In this document: piece by piece, positions 1-5,671 of the stretch
Position numbering within the stretch: position 1 is the first letter of the stretch
Layout: each line of letters opens with the position of its first letter
Notes under the pieces: generated by a model
The model's database searches: none
What the model saw: the letters and a program-made list of their open reading frames with translations, nothing else
Told to the model about the DNA's origin: nothing
Position numbers and translations under genes: made by a program
Assembly (NCBI GenBank): GCA_964654185.1
Contig: CAZZIE010000163.1
Coordinates: forward strand, 1-8,748
Source of the DNA: CAYFQV01 sp964654185
Lineage (GTDB): Bacteria > Spirochaetota > Spirochaetia > DSM-27196 > PWMO01
Length of the DNA: 8,748 nucleotides
Reading direction: 5' to 3'

Positions 1-167
1 TCTCGGACGCCCTCTCCAACTGACTTCGAGTCTCCGAAGTTGCCAAACTCCATTCGGCGAACATACCTGTCGATCCGGGCGGCGGGCGCAGCGTCCAAGC
101 CGGTGAACCATTCAGCGAAGTAGGACTTCTCGTCTTCTACGTACTCAAGCAGGCTGAACTGCGCCAT
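1..167 (-). CDS. RelE/ParE-superfamily (HigB/Gp49-like) toxin, N-terminal part only
   Basis: This open frame starts at ATG 167-165 and runs off the left edge, so only 55 residues are visible. The N-terminal pattern is that of Gp49/HigB-type killer proteins: an initial strand, then FAEWFTGLD, then a helix with Ala-Arg-Ile, then MEFGNFGDSKSVGEGV. In full-length relatives (about 95-110 aa) this is followed by an RIDYGPGYRVYF-like core, which here would lie outside the window. By family knowledge such toxins are ribosome-dependent mRNA endonucleases or related inhibitors, neutralised by an antitoxin usually encoded just downstream (HigBA order), which would also lie off the edge. An in-frame stop lies 8 codons upstream (191-189), which fixes this as the only sensible start. 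No strong Shine-Dalgarno is visible. A -10-like TATGAT lies 15 nt upstream (188-183) without a good -35. Family assignment is fairly sure; activity cannot be judged. Confidence 0.72.
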   Translation of the reverse strand, partial: MAQFSLLEYVEDEKSYFAEWFTGLDAAPAARIDRYVRRMEFGNFGDSKSVGEGVR

Positions 168-461
168 GTGTTGGTAACGTAGATCATACTATGGAAAGAA
201 TCAAGAGCGTCATCAGTTGGACGCGCCACGTCGGTCATACCCATCCCAGAATGCCCTGGGAGCCACCTGCTCGCCGCGTCGGATGGCGGAGTTCGACTGC
301 GGAGAGCACTTTTCATCCACTTGCAGAGTCCATCCGAAGCCGGATGGCATCGACGAACAAGCGTAGGCGGGGCCCTCCATCGCGCTGTGGTGTGAACCCA
401 TGCTTCCAACGAGGTTCATCTCGAAAACTCCTCCGAAGCGCGCTTCCCAGCGGAAAACAGA
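168..461. other. gap between toxin start and MDR gene end, no confident gene
   Basis: These 294 bases separate two minus-strand genes. They hold a short minus-strand open frame with a good ribosome-binding site (213-419, listed separately) and a small perfect hairpin at 330-347 (7-bp arms CCATCCG/CGGATGG, 4-nt loop AAGC) that lacks a T-tract. I recognise no attachment site, terminator or known repeat here. Confidence 0.5.
213..419 (-). CDS. possible small hypothetical protein (68 aa)
   Basis: A 68-codon minus-strand frame starts with ATG at 419-417. Its main support is a strong Shine-Dalgarno, GGAGGAG at 434-428, placed 8 nt before the start. The product (MNLVGSMGSHHSAMEG...) matches no family I know, has no clear hydrophobic segment and is rich in Ser, Gly and Ala. 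Other frames over the same bases are also open, as expected in GC-rich DNA, so this may be a chance frame or the remnant of a decayed gene. It follows the MDR gene by 42 nt in the same direction and precedes the toxin by 45 nt. Confidence 0.2.
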   Translation of the reverse strand: MNLVGSMGSHHSAMEGPAYACSSMPSGFGWTLQVDEKCSPQSNSAIRRGEQVAPRAFWDGYDRRGASN

Positions 462-1283
462 TCATTCCGGCCCGGTTGTCTCCGGATCCGCCGATACGAG
501 CACCACGTTGCCGGTAACCCCACCGCTTTCGAGCAGGGCGTTGGCGTCGGCGGCTTGCAGGATCGGAAAGCGGGCAGCGATCACGGGGCTGATCCTGCCT
601 TCGACCAACAGGTCGAACAGGGTAGCCCAGTCCGCGAGGTAGGGCTTGCGGTTGAACAGGAAGTACGACGAGGTGCCGTACAGCGATAGTGATCTCCCGC
701 TCCCCGGCAGGCTGGTGCGCAGGGTCAGGCCCAGGATGCGGTACAGCTCCCAACGGCCGGCCGGTTCGCCGTAACTGACCATGCGCCCTCCCCGCCGGAG
801 CAGCGGGAGCGCGGTGCGCATGCTCTCCAGGCGCATCATGCCGTCCAGCACGGCGTGCTTGCCCTTGGAGGCAACGGCGTACATCTTCAGGCCGGCCAGA
901 CGCCCCAGCTGGAGGAGCGCCGTGCCGATGCCGCCGCTGGCGCCGATGATGAGCACCGCGTCGCCGGCCTGCACGAGCGCCTTGCGATGCATGGTCTGGT
1001 AGGCGACGATGTAGTTCAGGATCAGCGGGACGGCCCGGGCCGGCTCGATCGTGGCAGGCACGGGAATCAGCCGATCGGCGCGCCAGTACAGGACCTCGGT
1101 GTATCCGCCGGTGACCGTCAGCGCTCCCACGCGATCGCCCGGCTTCACCTCCGGCACGCCTTCGCCGATCGCGTCCACCTCCCCGACGACCGAGTAGCCG
1201 GGCGTAAAGGGCGCCTTCTGCCCCAGAAACGTCCCGCTGTAGAGGGCTTCGCCACGGCGGGCGGTCACATCGGGGCGCGACAC
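462..1283 (-). CDS. zinc-free MDR-family NAD(P)H oxidoreductase (quinone oxidoreductase-like), truncated and internally deleted
   Basis: The 273-residue product belongs to the medium-chain dehydrogenase/reductase superfamily, which transfers hydride between NAD(P)H and quinones, enones or carbonyls. Visible marks are PFTPGYSVVGEVDAIGEGV (25-43), the KPGDRV turn (47-52), the Rossmann glycine motif GASGGIG (114-120), LRRGGRMVSYG (162-172) and a C-terminal VTGNVVLV strand (256-263). No structural-zinc cysteine cluster is present. Family members are about 320-345 residues. Here the ~50-residue N-terminal catalytic strands are absent: the first codon is GTG at 1283, already inside the VxRPDVTARRG region, with an in-frame TAG at 1298-1296. 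There is also a jump from ASKGKHA (138-144) straight to VLDGMMRLESM, where relatives have about 30 more residues (LGATPIDY...GVD). The gene is probably a decayed copy. It may once have ended the operon to its right. Confidence 0.72.
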   Translation of the reverse strand: MSRPDVTARRGEALYSGTFLGQKAPFTPGYSVVGEVDAIGEGVPEVKPGDRVGALTVTGGYTEVLYWRADRLIPVPATIEPARAVPLILNYIVAYQTMHRKALVQAGDAVLIIGASGGIGTALLQLGRLAGLKMYAVASKGKHAVLDGMMRLESMRTALPLLRRGGRMVSYGEPAGRWELYRILGLTLRTSLPGSGRSLSLYGTSSYFLFNRKPYLADWATLFDLLVEGRISPVIAARFPILQAADANALLESGGVTGNVVLVSADPETTGPE

Positions 1284-1340
1284 AGAGGCCGCCGGCTATC
1301 ATGAGCGGAGTCGCGAGCGACGGCAGCAGGAGGAGCGTTT

Positions 1341-1354
1341 TGTTATGTTGCACG
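1341..1354 (+). repeat. 14-bp inverted repeat, left copy
   Basis: TGTTATGTTGCACG on the plus strand is the exact reverse complement of 2381-2394. Identity stops at both sides of the 14 bp. It sits at the left GC breakpoint, 91 nt beyond the SDR stop codon. Confidence 0.7.
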
Positions 1355-1431
1355 AAAGACTTGGCGAAGCCAGCACTCCACGCACGGATTACTCAAGCAG
1401 AATATGTGCTTACTCCCGATTTCGATGGCAC

Positions 1432-2265
1432 CTATGTACCACCCACCTTTCGCGCTTCCTTTGCCTTGATGCGCCGGATGATAATGTCCCACGCCCATGG
1501 GACGGCCCCCGGCGCCATCCGATATAGCCACCAAAATGGCAGGTGAATACGAGGTGTCACTACAACTGCACGATTACGTAAGACTCCGTGCATCAAGTGA
1601 CCAACCACCTTCTCAGCAGTCGGATATCGATGCTTCTTACTTAGGTATTCTCTATCGTGAGATTTGATGTATTCCGAAACGTTCTCGGCATTGGCGTGCA
1701 TTGGTGTCTCCAGATAGCCTGGACACACCGCCACCACGTGGACGCCGTACTGCCGGGCTTCAGATCGCAGATTCAACGTGAAACCAGTGGCCGCGTGTTT
1801 CGCTGCGCTGTAGGCAGTCATAAGCCCCCCAGGAATTAGCCCAGCGAGCGACGTCACGTCTGCAATCGTTCCATACCCCTGTTCTATCATGATTGGATAC
1901 GCAGCCCTTGTGCCGTACACAACGCCCCAGAAGTTCACGTCTATCACCTTGCGGAAGCCCTCTGGCGTTATGTCCTGAAACTCGCCATTCTGAGCCCATC
2001 CGGCATTGTTGAAGACGAAGTCGATACGGCGGTGACGCCGTTTGACGTCGTGAATCATGGCCGTGACGGCAGCTTCATCGGTCACGTCCGTCTGTAGAGC
2101 TTCACCGGTACCACCAGCTACGTCAACTTGACGCGCGGTCTCCCGAGCACCTTCGAGGTTGATGTCTGTAGCGACCACGATCGCCGAGCGCTTGCCAGCA
2201 TAGACACTGATCGCCCGGCCGAGACCAGAAGCAGCTCCCGTGACGATTATAACTTTTCCTTCCAT
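1432..2265 (-). CDS. classical short-chain dehydrogenase/reductase (SDR), NAD(P)-dependent
   Basis: The 277-residue product is a complete classical SDR, an NAD(P)-dependent oxidoreductase acting on a hydroxyl or keto group; the substrate cannot be read from sequence. The nucleotide loop TGAASGLG is at 9-16, and Asp34 ends beta-2 (VVATDIN), which favours NAD(H) over NADP(H). NNAG is at 86-89. The catalytic tetrad is Asn111, Ser139, Tyr152 and Lys156 (YSAAK), followed by CPGYLETPM (181-189). The C-terminal segment (LPFWWLYRM...) is hydrophobic and could help form a substrate pocket or touch a membrane. I chose ATG 2265-2263 because an AGGAG sits 6 nt upstream and the Rossmann strand begins at once; the frame stays open to 2400, but that extension is not SDR-like. 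Base composition is well below the neighbouring genes, pointing to separate ancestry, and the gene lies inside the inverted-repeat-bounded segment. Confidence 0.92.
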   Translation of the reverse strand: MEGKVIIVTGAASGLGRAISVYAGKRSAIVVATDINLEGARETARQVDVAGGTGEALQTDVTDEAAVTAMIHDVKRRHRRIDFVFNNAGWAQNGEFQDITPEGFRKVIDVNFWGVVYGTRAAYPIMIEQGYGTIADVTSLAGLIPGGLMTAYSAAKHAATGFTLNLRSEARQYGVHVVAVCPGYLETPMHANAENVSEYIKSHDREYLSKKHRYPTAEKVVGHLMHGVLRNRAVVVTPRIHLPFWWLYRMAPGAVPWAWDIIIRRIKAKEARKVGGT

Positions 2266-2308
2266 CTGACGCTCCTCGCGCGACCGCAGTAGCGCGGTAT
2301 GGTTTGCG

Positions 2309-2719
2309 CTAGTTCGATCTCGATGTCGTCTCCACGTCGAAAGAGAATAATGCCACAGACTCATGACCCATTCGCGACGACGTGCAACATAACATGACAA
2401 TGGACATCACGAAGACGCCCACGCCCAGAAACCCGAAGTAGCCGCCGACCGCCGTCCAGGACGGCCCGGCCGACCTGAGCGCCGCACGCAGCGCCAGCAG
2501 CATCAATCCGAGAAGCGTTATCGACACGATGTCGAGCGCGTTCATGTAGAACAGACCGAGGAGCCTGCTGCGCTCGAAGAGAGCGAACCACTGCTCGGTC
2601 GAGGCCGGATAATCGTCCCATTGGATGAACACGAACTGGCTCACGTAGAACACCAGGGTCAGGAGCACGGCCACCCCGCCCAATCGGTACAGCGTGCTCG
2701 GTCTCTCCGCTACGGTCAT
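2309..2719 (-). CDS. DUF4386-like integral membrane protein, C-terminally truncated
   Basis: The 136-residue frame reads as the N-terminal half of a small polytopic membrane protein of the DUF4386-like type. It has a first hydrophobic segment at about 12-32, an EQWFALFERSRLLGLFYMN loop/helix (42-60), a second at about 62-80 and a third at about 91-110. Relatives as I recall them are about 210-230 residues, with more helices and a conserved Tyr-Ala-Ala-rich loop after this point. Here the sequence turns into an unrelated polar tail (CCTSSRMGHESVALFSFDVETTSRSN) from residue ~110, coinciding with the 14-bp repeat and the GC drop. The start is secure: AGGAGG lies 5 nt before ATG 2719-2717 and overlaps the stop of the flavodoxin-type gene, with a 10-nt gap between genes, so translation is coupled. 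Function is unknown in the family; this copy is probably non-functional or half-size. Confidence 0.65.
   Translation of the reverse strand: MTVAERPSTLYRLGGVAVLLTLVFYVSQFVFIQWDDYPASTEQWFALFERSRLLGLFYMNALDIVSITLLGLMLLALRAALRSAGPSWTAVGGYFGFLGVGVFVMSIVMLCCTSSRMGHESVALFSFDVETTSRSN
2381..2394 (-). repeat. 14-bp inverted repeat, right copy
   Basis: CGTGCAACATAACA on the plus strand pairs exactly with 1341-1354. It lies inside the 3' part of the membrane-protein frame 2309-2719, overlapping codons 109-113 (ML-C-C-T), which is where that protein stops resembling its family. Confidence 0.7.
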
Positions 2720-2729
2720 GACACCCTCC

Positions 2730-3512
2730 TCACGCCACGAAGCGATGAACTACGGCGCCAGTCAACCGCGCCAGTGCGACCTTGATCGGATTTGCCTGGT
2801 GCTGCGCATAGAAGGTGCAGCCGGGGCTCAACCATCCCTGCGCCTGCCAGTAGGCGCGATCGTACGATCCGGCCGGCTCGCGCTGCCAGACCAACTGCTG
2901 GATCCTGAACGCCATGAGCGACACGAACGCCGGGCGCAGCGCCCGGTTGGACGCGATCGCGGCGAACAGTCGGTCGGCGACCCTCTCGGCCGATGTCTCG
3001 AACCGCGGCAGATCTTCTCGCGTCGCTCGCGCGCCCATCTTGAATCCGGCGCGGCCGACCAGATGACAGCCCCACGTGAGCAGCGCTCCATCCATCGTGC
3101 GGAGCGTGCGAGCGGTCGGGCTGCCGCCGACCGTCGCGAGGGTGAACGCGCATTTCCCGCCCATCGCCGGACGATGAGATAGGTACGCCAGGCGGTCCAT
3201 CCAGTTCTTGATTCGCCCGCTGACGTCATCGACGTAGACCGGGCTCGCGACGATCAGGCCATCGGCGGCGTCCATCTTCCTTCGGATGAGCGCGACGTCG
3301 TCGTCGAGCGGGCACCGCTCTTCCCCATGGTCGAAACACGCTCGGCACCCCCGGCACGGGCGGACGTCGTAGTCGGCGAGGAAGAGGGTCTCGAACTCCA
3401 GCGCCACGCTGCGCGACGACGCGAGAGCGTGCATCCTCGCCTCGATCATCCGAACGATACGCGCGGTGTTGCCGTCTTTTCGGTCGCTTCCGACGAGGGC
3501 GAGTACCTTCAT
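2730..3512 (-). CDS. flavodoxin-fold NAD(P)H-dependent oxidoreductase with Cys cluster (FMN reductase / ISF-like)
   Basis: The 260-residue protein looks intact. Residues 1-20 (MKVLALVGSDRKDGNTARIV) carry the FMN phosphate loop GSxRxxGNT. CRGCRACF...C (Cys53, 56, 59, 67) followed by PLDDDV is the compact cysteine motif of iron-sulfur-flavoprotein-like NADPH-dependent FMN reductases. SPVYVDDVSGRIKNWMDR (90-107) is the second flavin-binding loop. By family knowledge it would bind FMN and pass electrons from NAD(P)H, perhaps through an Fe-S cluster; whether the four cysteines bind a cluster is inferred. A C-terminal extension (about 165-260) ends in YW...GWLSPGCTFY...NPIKVALARL, seen in some long flavodoxin-family proteins. 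Start ATG 3512-3510 overlaps the hydrolase stop by 4 bp (ATGA) and has AAGGGAG 6 nt upstream. It is the best-preserved gene of the operon. Confidence 0.88.
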   Translation of the reverse strand: MKVLALVGSDRKDGNTARIVRMIEARMHALASSRSVALEFETLFLADYDVRPCRGCRACFDHGEERCPLDDDVALIRRKMDAADGLIVASPVYVDDVSGRIKNWMDRLAYLSHRPAMGGKCAFTLATVGGSPTARTLRTMDGALLTWGCHLVGRAGFKMGARATREDLPRFETSAERVADRLFAAIASNRALRPAFVSLMAFRIQQLVWQREPAGSYDRAYWQAQGWLSPGCTFYAQHQANPIKVALARLTGAVVHRFVA

Positions 3513-4237
3513 TGATCGCTCCCTTCGCCATTCTCTCGCAGAAACGCGAGCACGTCACTGCGAAATCGCCCGCCTCCGGCCGGATGTCCCGCGTCTGCGT
3601 AGAGGCAGAGGCGAGCGTTCGGGATACCGGCCGCCGTCTCGCGGAACAGCGTCGGGCTGTAGAAGAAGTCGTCGGCACCGCCGGCCACCATCGTGGGAGC
3701 AGCGATCTCGTACAGTCGGTCCTTGAATGCGTGCTTGTCTTCGGCCTCGACCGTAGCTGCCAGATCCCCGGGGTCGCGCGGTGGTTTCAGCGAGAGCAGC
3801 GAGGCGCTGCGCCAGACGAGCGGCTGCGCGAGCAACATGCCCAGTCCCCGCTGCGGAAAGACCGTCCGAATCAGCGCGGAGAATGCCATTCGCCACCTCC
3901 CCATCTGCGCCAGCCGCGCCACATCGAGTTGCAGCGCCCTCGCGCCGTCGTTCAGCGCGTGCGCGCTCGAGTGGATGACGAGCCTCCGCACCGGGTCGAG
4001 ATGAACCGCCGCGAAGTGAAGAGCGAGCGAGTAGCCGGCGGGTATCCCCGGCCTGCGCTGCACGGCGAACAGCGTGTACTCCGGCCGAAGGAAGCCGTAC
4101 ATCGAAAGCATGCCGAACTGCGGCTTGTTCTCAAAGGTCAGTCCGGGAAACACCACGAGCGGGCGCGGCCCGCTCCCGGCGCGGTTGTAGGGCAGACCGC
4201 AGCGGAAGTACCCGGAGTTCTCAGACTGAGGTGTCAC
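3509..4237 (-). CDS. alpha/beta-hydrolase fold protein lacking its nucleophile elbow
   Basis: With GTG 4237-4235 as start, the product is 242 residues. I chose this start because GGGAGG lies 6 nt upstream, the GTGA overlaps the preceding stop by 4 bp, and similarity begins at once; the frame upstream to 4327 overlaps the preceding gene. The order is typical of one alpha/beta-hydrolase family: SGYFRCGLPYNR, the oxyanion-strand PLVVFPGLTFENKP (26-39), PEYTLFAVQRRPGIPAGYS (52-70), RRLVIHSSAHAL (84-95), the catalytic-acid strand MVAGGADDFFY (183-193, Asp189/190) and the catalytic His218 in AGHPAGG. Between GYSL (68-71) and LHFAA (73-77), relatives have about 35 more residues carrying the GxSxG elbow with the nucleophile Ser. 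Here they are missing in frame, so Asp and His remain without a serine. It is probably catalytically dead, unless the difference is an assembly artefact. Confidence 0.78.
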   Translation of the reverse strand: MTPQSENSGYFRCGLPYNRAGSGPRPLVVFPGLTFENKPQFGMLSMYGFLRPEYTLFAVQRRPGIPAGYSLALHFAAVHLDPVRRLVIHSSAHALNDGARALQLDVARLAQMGRWRMAFSALIRTVFPQRGLGMLLAQPLVWRSASLLSLKPPRDPGDLAATVEAEDKHAFKDRLYEIAAPTMVAGGADDFFYSPTLFRETAAGIPNARLCLYADAGHPAGGGRFRSDVLAFLRENGEGSDQ

Positions 4238-4747
4238 TGCAAGCCTCCCGACTCGGCCGCGTGCTGAGACTCCCGCGGCAGAGACCGGGCGAGTCTGAAG
4301 AGGTCCCGCGCCAGCATCGGGTACCACCCGACGTAGAAGACGCCCATGACCATCTGGATTGGCCCGGCGACTGACGGCGCGAAGGGATGGAGTATATGCT
4401 GGACCAGGTCAAAGCCGTTGCCGAGCAGTCCCGCCCAGGCAGTCACCTTGCTGAAGTCCTCGCTTCGCAACATGGTGATCGAGATCACCACCCCGGAGCC
4501 CTGCAGGGGAATGCCTCCCATGTACGCTGCCGAGCCGTTCCACATGTCCGATGCGATGACCGCCTCAGCCGCCGCTACGAGCCGGAAGCGTTGCGGATCG
4601 CTCGCCGACGCGATAATCCGGAGCTTCGAGCAAGGGCCTTCCGATCGCCGCGGCAGCGACCCCGGCGGCGGTGGCGACGATGAAGGCCGTTCCTACGAAG
4701 GCGGCGTTCCAGCGAAGTGCTCGAGCGTTTCCCTCGATCGCATCCAT
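4234..4747 (-). pseudogene. DUF4386-like membrane protein, frameshifted and missing its middle
   Basis: This is the first gene of the minus-strand operon. ATG 4747-4745 has AAGGA 8 nt upstream. The first frame gives MDAIEGNARALRWNAA, a hydrophobic helix (about 17-36) and GRPLLEAPDY, then goes out of frame and stops at 4565. Continuing in another frame (open from about 4640 to 4234), the sequence reads ASASDPQRFRLVAAAE, then MWNGSAAYMGGIPLQ, a helix leading to MLRSEDFSKVTAWAGLLGNG, and FAPSVAGPIQMVMGVFYVGW. These are C-terminal features of the same kind of membrane protein. Start to stop is 514 nt, not a multiple of three. Joined, only ~170 residues are encoded against ~220 or more in relatives, and the central helices are absent, so a deletion with a frame change is more likely than a single base error. 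The downstream half could still be translated from ATG 4545, coupled to the hydrolase by GTGA. Function is unknown. Confidence 0.6.
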
Positions 4748-4837
4748 TCTGTGCGTCCTTTTCGTGCCTGCCGTGGTGACCCGCGAGAGAAGGTCCTACT
4801 CAACTAACACCGAACACGGGTCGATCTGTTCCGTCAA
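4748..4837. promoter_or_regulatory. divergent intergenic region holding the minus-strand operon start
   Basis: About 90 bases lie between the start of the minus-strand operon and the open plus-strand frame. The operon promoter should lie here. A -35-like TTGACG is on the minus strand at 4837-4832, but the best AT-containing hexamer (TAGTTG, 4806-4801) is 25 nt away, too far for a standard sigma-70 promoter. No clear palindromic operator was found. I can support the region, not an exact promoter. Confidence 0.3.
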
Positions 4838-5293
4838 GTGCACGTCTCTTCGTTCAGCAGGCCTCACTCGGTGCAAGAGAGCTGCTGGAAGACGCGCCTC
4901 CTCGAGGGGGATCCCCTGGAAACGCACGAGGCATTGCTTGGGCGGTCTTCGGGCGGGATGACGTCCCGCTCCGCTCCAGAGCTTGTGCTTGTCCGCAACG
5001 CTGCACCGGAGTTCGGGGCGAACCCCCTCGCACGCGATCCGTTCGCTGGGGCGACACAGGCCGGCTCAGCGGGCGACTCCGGGACGGGCTCCGCACAGTT
5101 GGTCCTCAACCTCAACGCACCGCTCATGGAGGAACTCGGACACGCCTCGGAGTCCGAATTCGCCCGCGGGAGCCCGGTGATGAATCGGCTGCTAGACCCT
5201 GACACGATGAGCGAGGGGACCTTGCTCATGGGCATGTGCTATGGGATGGAGAATCGAGCGGATCTGGCTCCGTTCTTTGGCAAGGCGCATTGA
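4838..5293 (+). CDS. hypothetical protein, possibly a C-terminal gene remnant
   Basis: A 151-codon frame runs from GTG 4838 (first ATG at 4958) to TGA 5291-5293. The last ~60 codons look most coding-like, with GC-rich third positions and an ordinary protein texture (QLVLNLNAPLMEELGHASES..., then TMSEGTLLMGMCYGMENRADLAPFF). The first ~90 residues are Ser/Gly/Ala-rich and less convincing. No start has a good Shine-Dalgarno. I do not recognise the family. The LVLNLNAPLMEEL stretch recalls the C-terminal strand of HSP90-like proteins, but the match is too weak to assign. The reading frame stays open after the TGA into the following gene, so this may be the tail of a decayed gene. It is transcribed away from the minus-strand operon. 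Confidence 0.4.
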   Translation: MHVSSFSRPHSVQESCWKTRLLEGDPLETHEALLGRSSGGMTSRSAPELVLVRNAAPEFGANPLARDPFAGATQAGSAGDSGTGSAQLVLNLNAPLMEELGHASESEFARGSPVMNRLLDPDTMSEGTLLMGMCYGMENRADLAPFFGKAH

Positions 5294-5671
5294 GTTTCGC
5301 CGGTGCCGGAGCGCGATCACCGACCCCAGTCGCCGTCGTGGAGCTCGGCGACCTCTGAGCGCTTCGGCGCACCGCATGACTCGCGCCAGAACGAGGCGAC
5401 CGTCGGCGAGGCACCGGAGCGTCTCGATTCGCTCATCCGCTCATACGGTCAGCTCCTCACCTGGTGGCCGACCGTCATGAGATCGCCTGCTTCTCGCGCG
5501 AACGGGGTCATTGGTGGCCCGCCCTACTCGAATGCGGTTCGCTGCAGGGGCATGCGTGGCGGCGGCCCATCGCCCCATATGTTAGAATTCTGTTACTACA
5601 TAGAAAAAGGTTGTTATCTCCACCTCTTCAGGCTACGCTCAGCAGAATCACCAGCGTCTGCGGAGGGCCTC
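5294..5671 (+). other. 378-nt leader region upstream of the lipoprotein gene
   Basis: This stretch has no assignable gene. Its first ~180 bases keep a coding-like third-position GC pattern in the frame shared by both neighbours (SERFGAPHDS... to LIRSYGQLLTWWP), which may be a gene remnant of unknown family. From about 5574 to 5625 the base composition becomes AT-rich, as expected of a promoter. The last 45 bases lead to the lipoprotein ribosome-binding site. Confidence 0.4.
5580..5588 (+). promoter_or_regulatory. candidate extended -10 promoter of the lipoprotein gene
   Basis: TGTTAGAAT matches an extended -10 element (TGn followed by TAGAAT, 5 of 6 to TATAAT) within an AT-rich patch in otherwise GC-rich DNA. 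No good -35 lies 16-18 nt upstream, which extended -10 promoters can tolerate. It would give a leader of roughly 75-80 nt before ATG 5672. Confidence 0.35.

Larger units (their letters stand above)
1341..2394 (-). mobile_element. candidate insertion carrying an SDR gene between 14-bp terminal inverted repeats
   Basis: A 1054-bp segment is bounded by a perfect 14-bp inverted repeat and, read on the minus strand, has TG...CA ends. Its base composition differs from its flanks. Hand counts give 29/60 GC for 1381-1440, 29/60 for 1561-1620, 23/60 for 1621-1680 and 27/60 for 2341-2400, against 42/60 for 1261-1320 and 40/60 for 2401-2460. The GC shift therefore occurs at both repeats. The membrane-protein frame entering from the right loses family similarity at 2394, and the MDR gene to the left lacks its 5' part. 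No transposase is encoded and no target-site duplication is visible, so this is an inferred passenger element or the scar of one. A chance repeat is possible. Confidence 0.4.

Noticed and set aside
330..347. 7-bp hairpin CCATCCG-AAGC-CGGATGG as a terminator
   Set aside because: Short stem, no T-tract on either side, and such small palindromes are expected by chance in GC-rich DNA.
313..1353. 346-codon minus-strand frame overlapping the MDR gene
   Set aside because: Its Arg/Gly/Ala-rich product is a shadow of the MDR gene, whose own frame carries clear family motifs.
1300..1354. Integron attC-like motif on the minus strand (ACATAACAAAACGCTCC)
   Set aside because: It resembles the first core half of an attC site, but no matching second half (GTTRRRY with complementary arm) follows within 150 nt, and no other copy flanks the neighbouring genes.
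3512..4267. 251-codon plus-strand frame antisense to the hydrolase
   Set aside because: Arg/Pro/Glu/His-rich texture typical of antisense shadow frames, while the minus strand encodes recognisable hydrolase motifs.
4801..4837. Minus-strand promoter TTGACG...TAGTTG
   Set aside because: The spacer is 25 nt, well outside the usual 16-18, and the -10 match is poor.
5291..5293. TGA as a recoded (selenocysteine) codon joining the upstream frame to the lipoprotein
   Set aside because: The lipoprotein has its own ribosome-binding site and signal peptide 380 nt later, and no SECIS-like hairpin or selenoprotein family context is seen.
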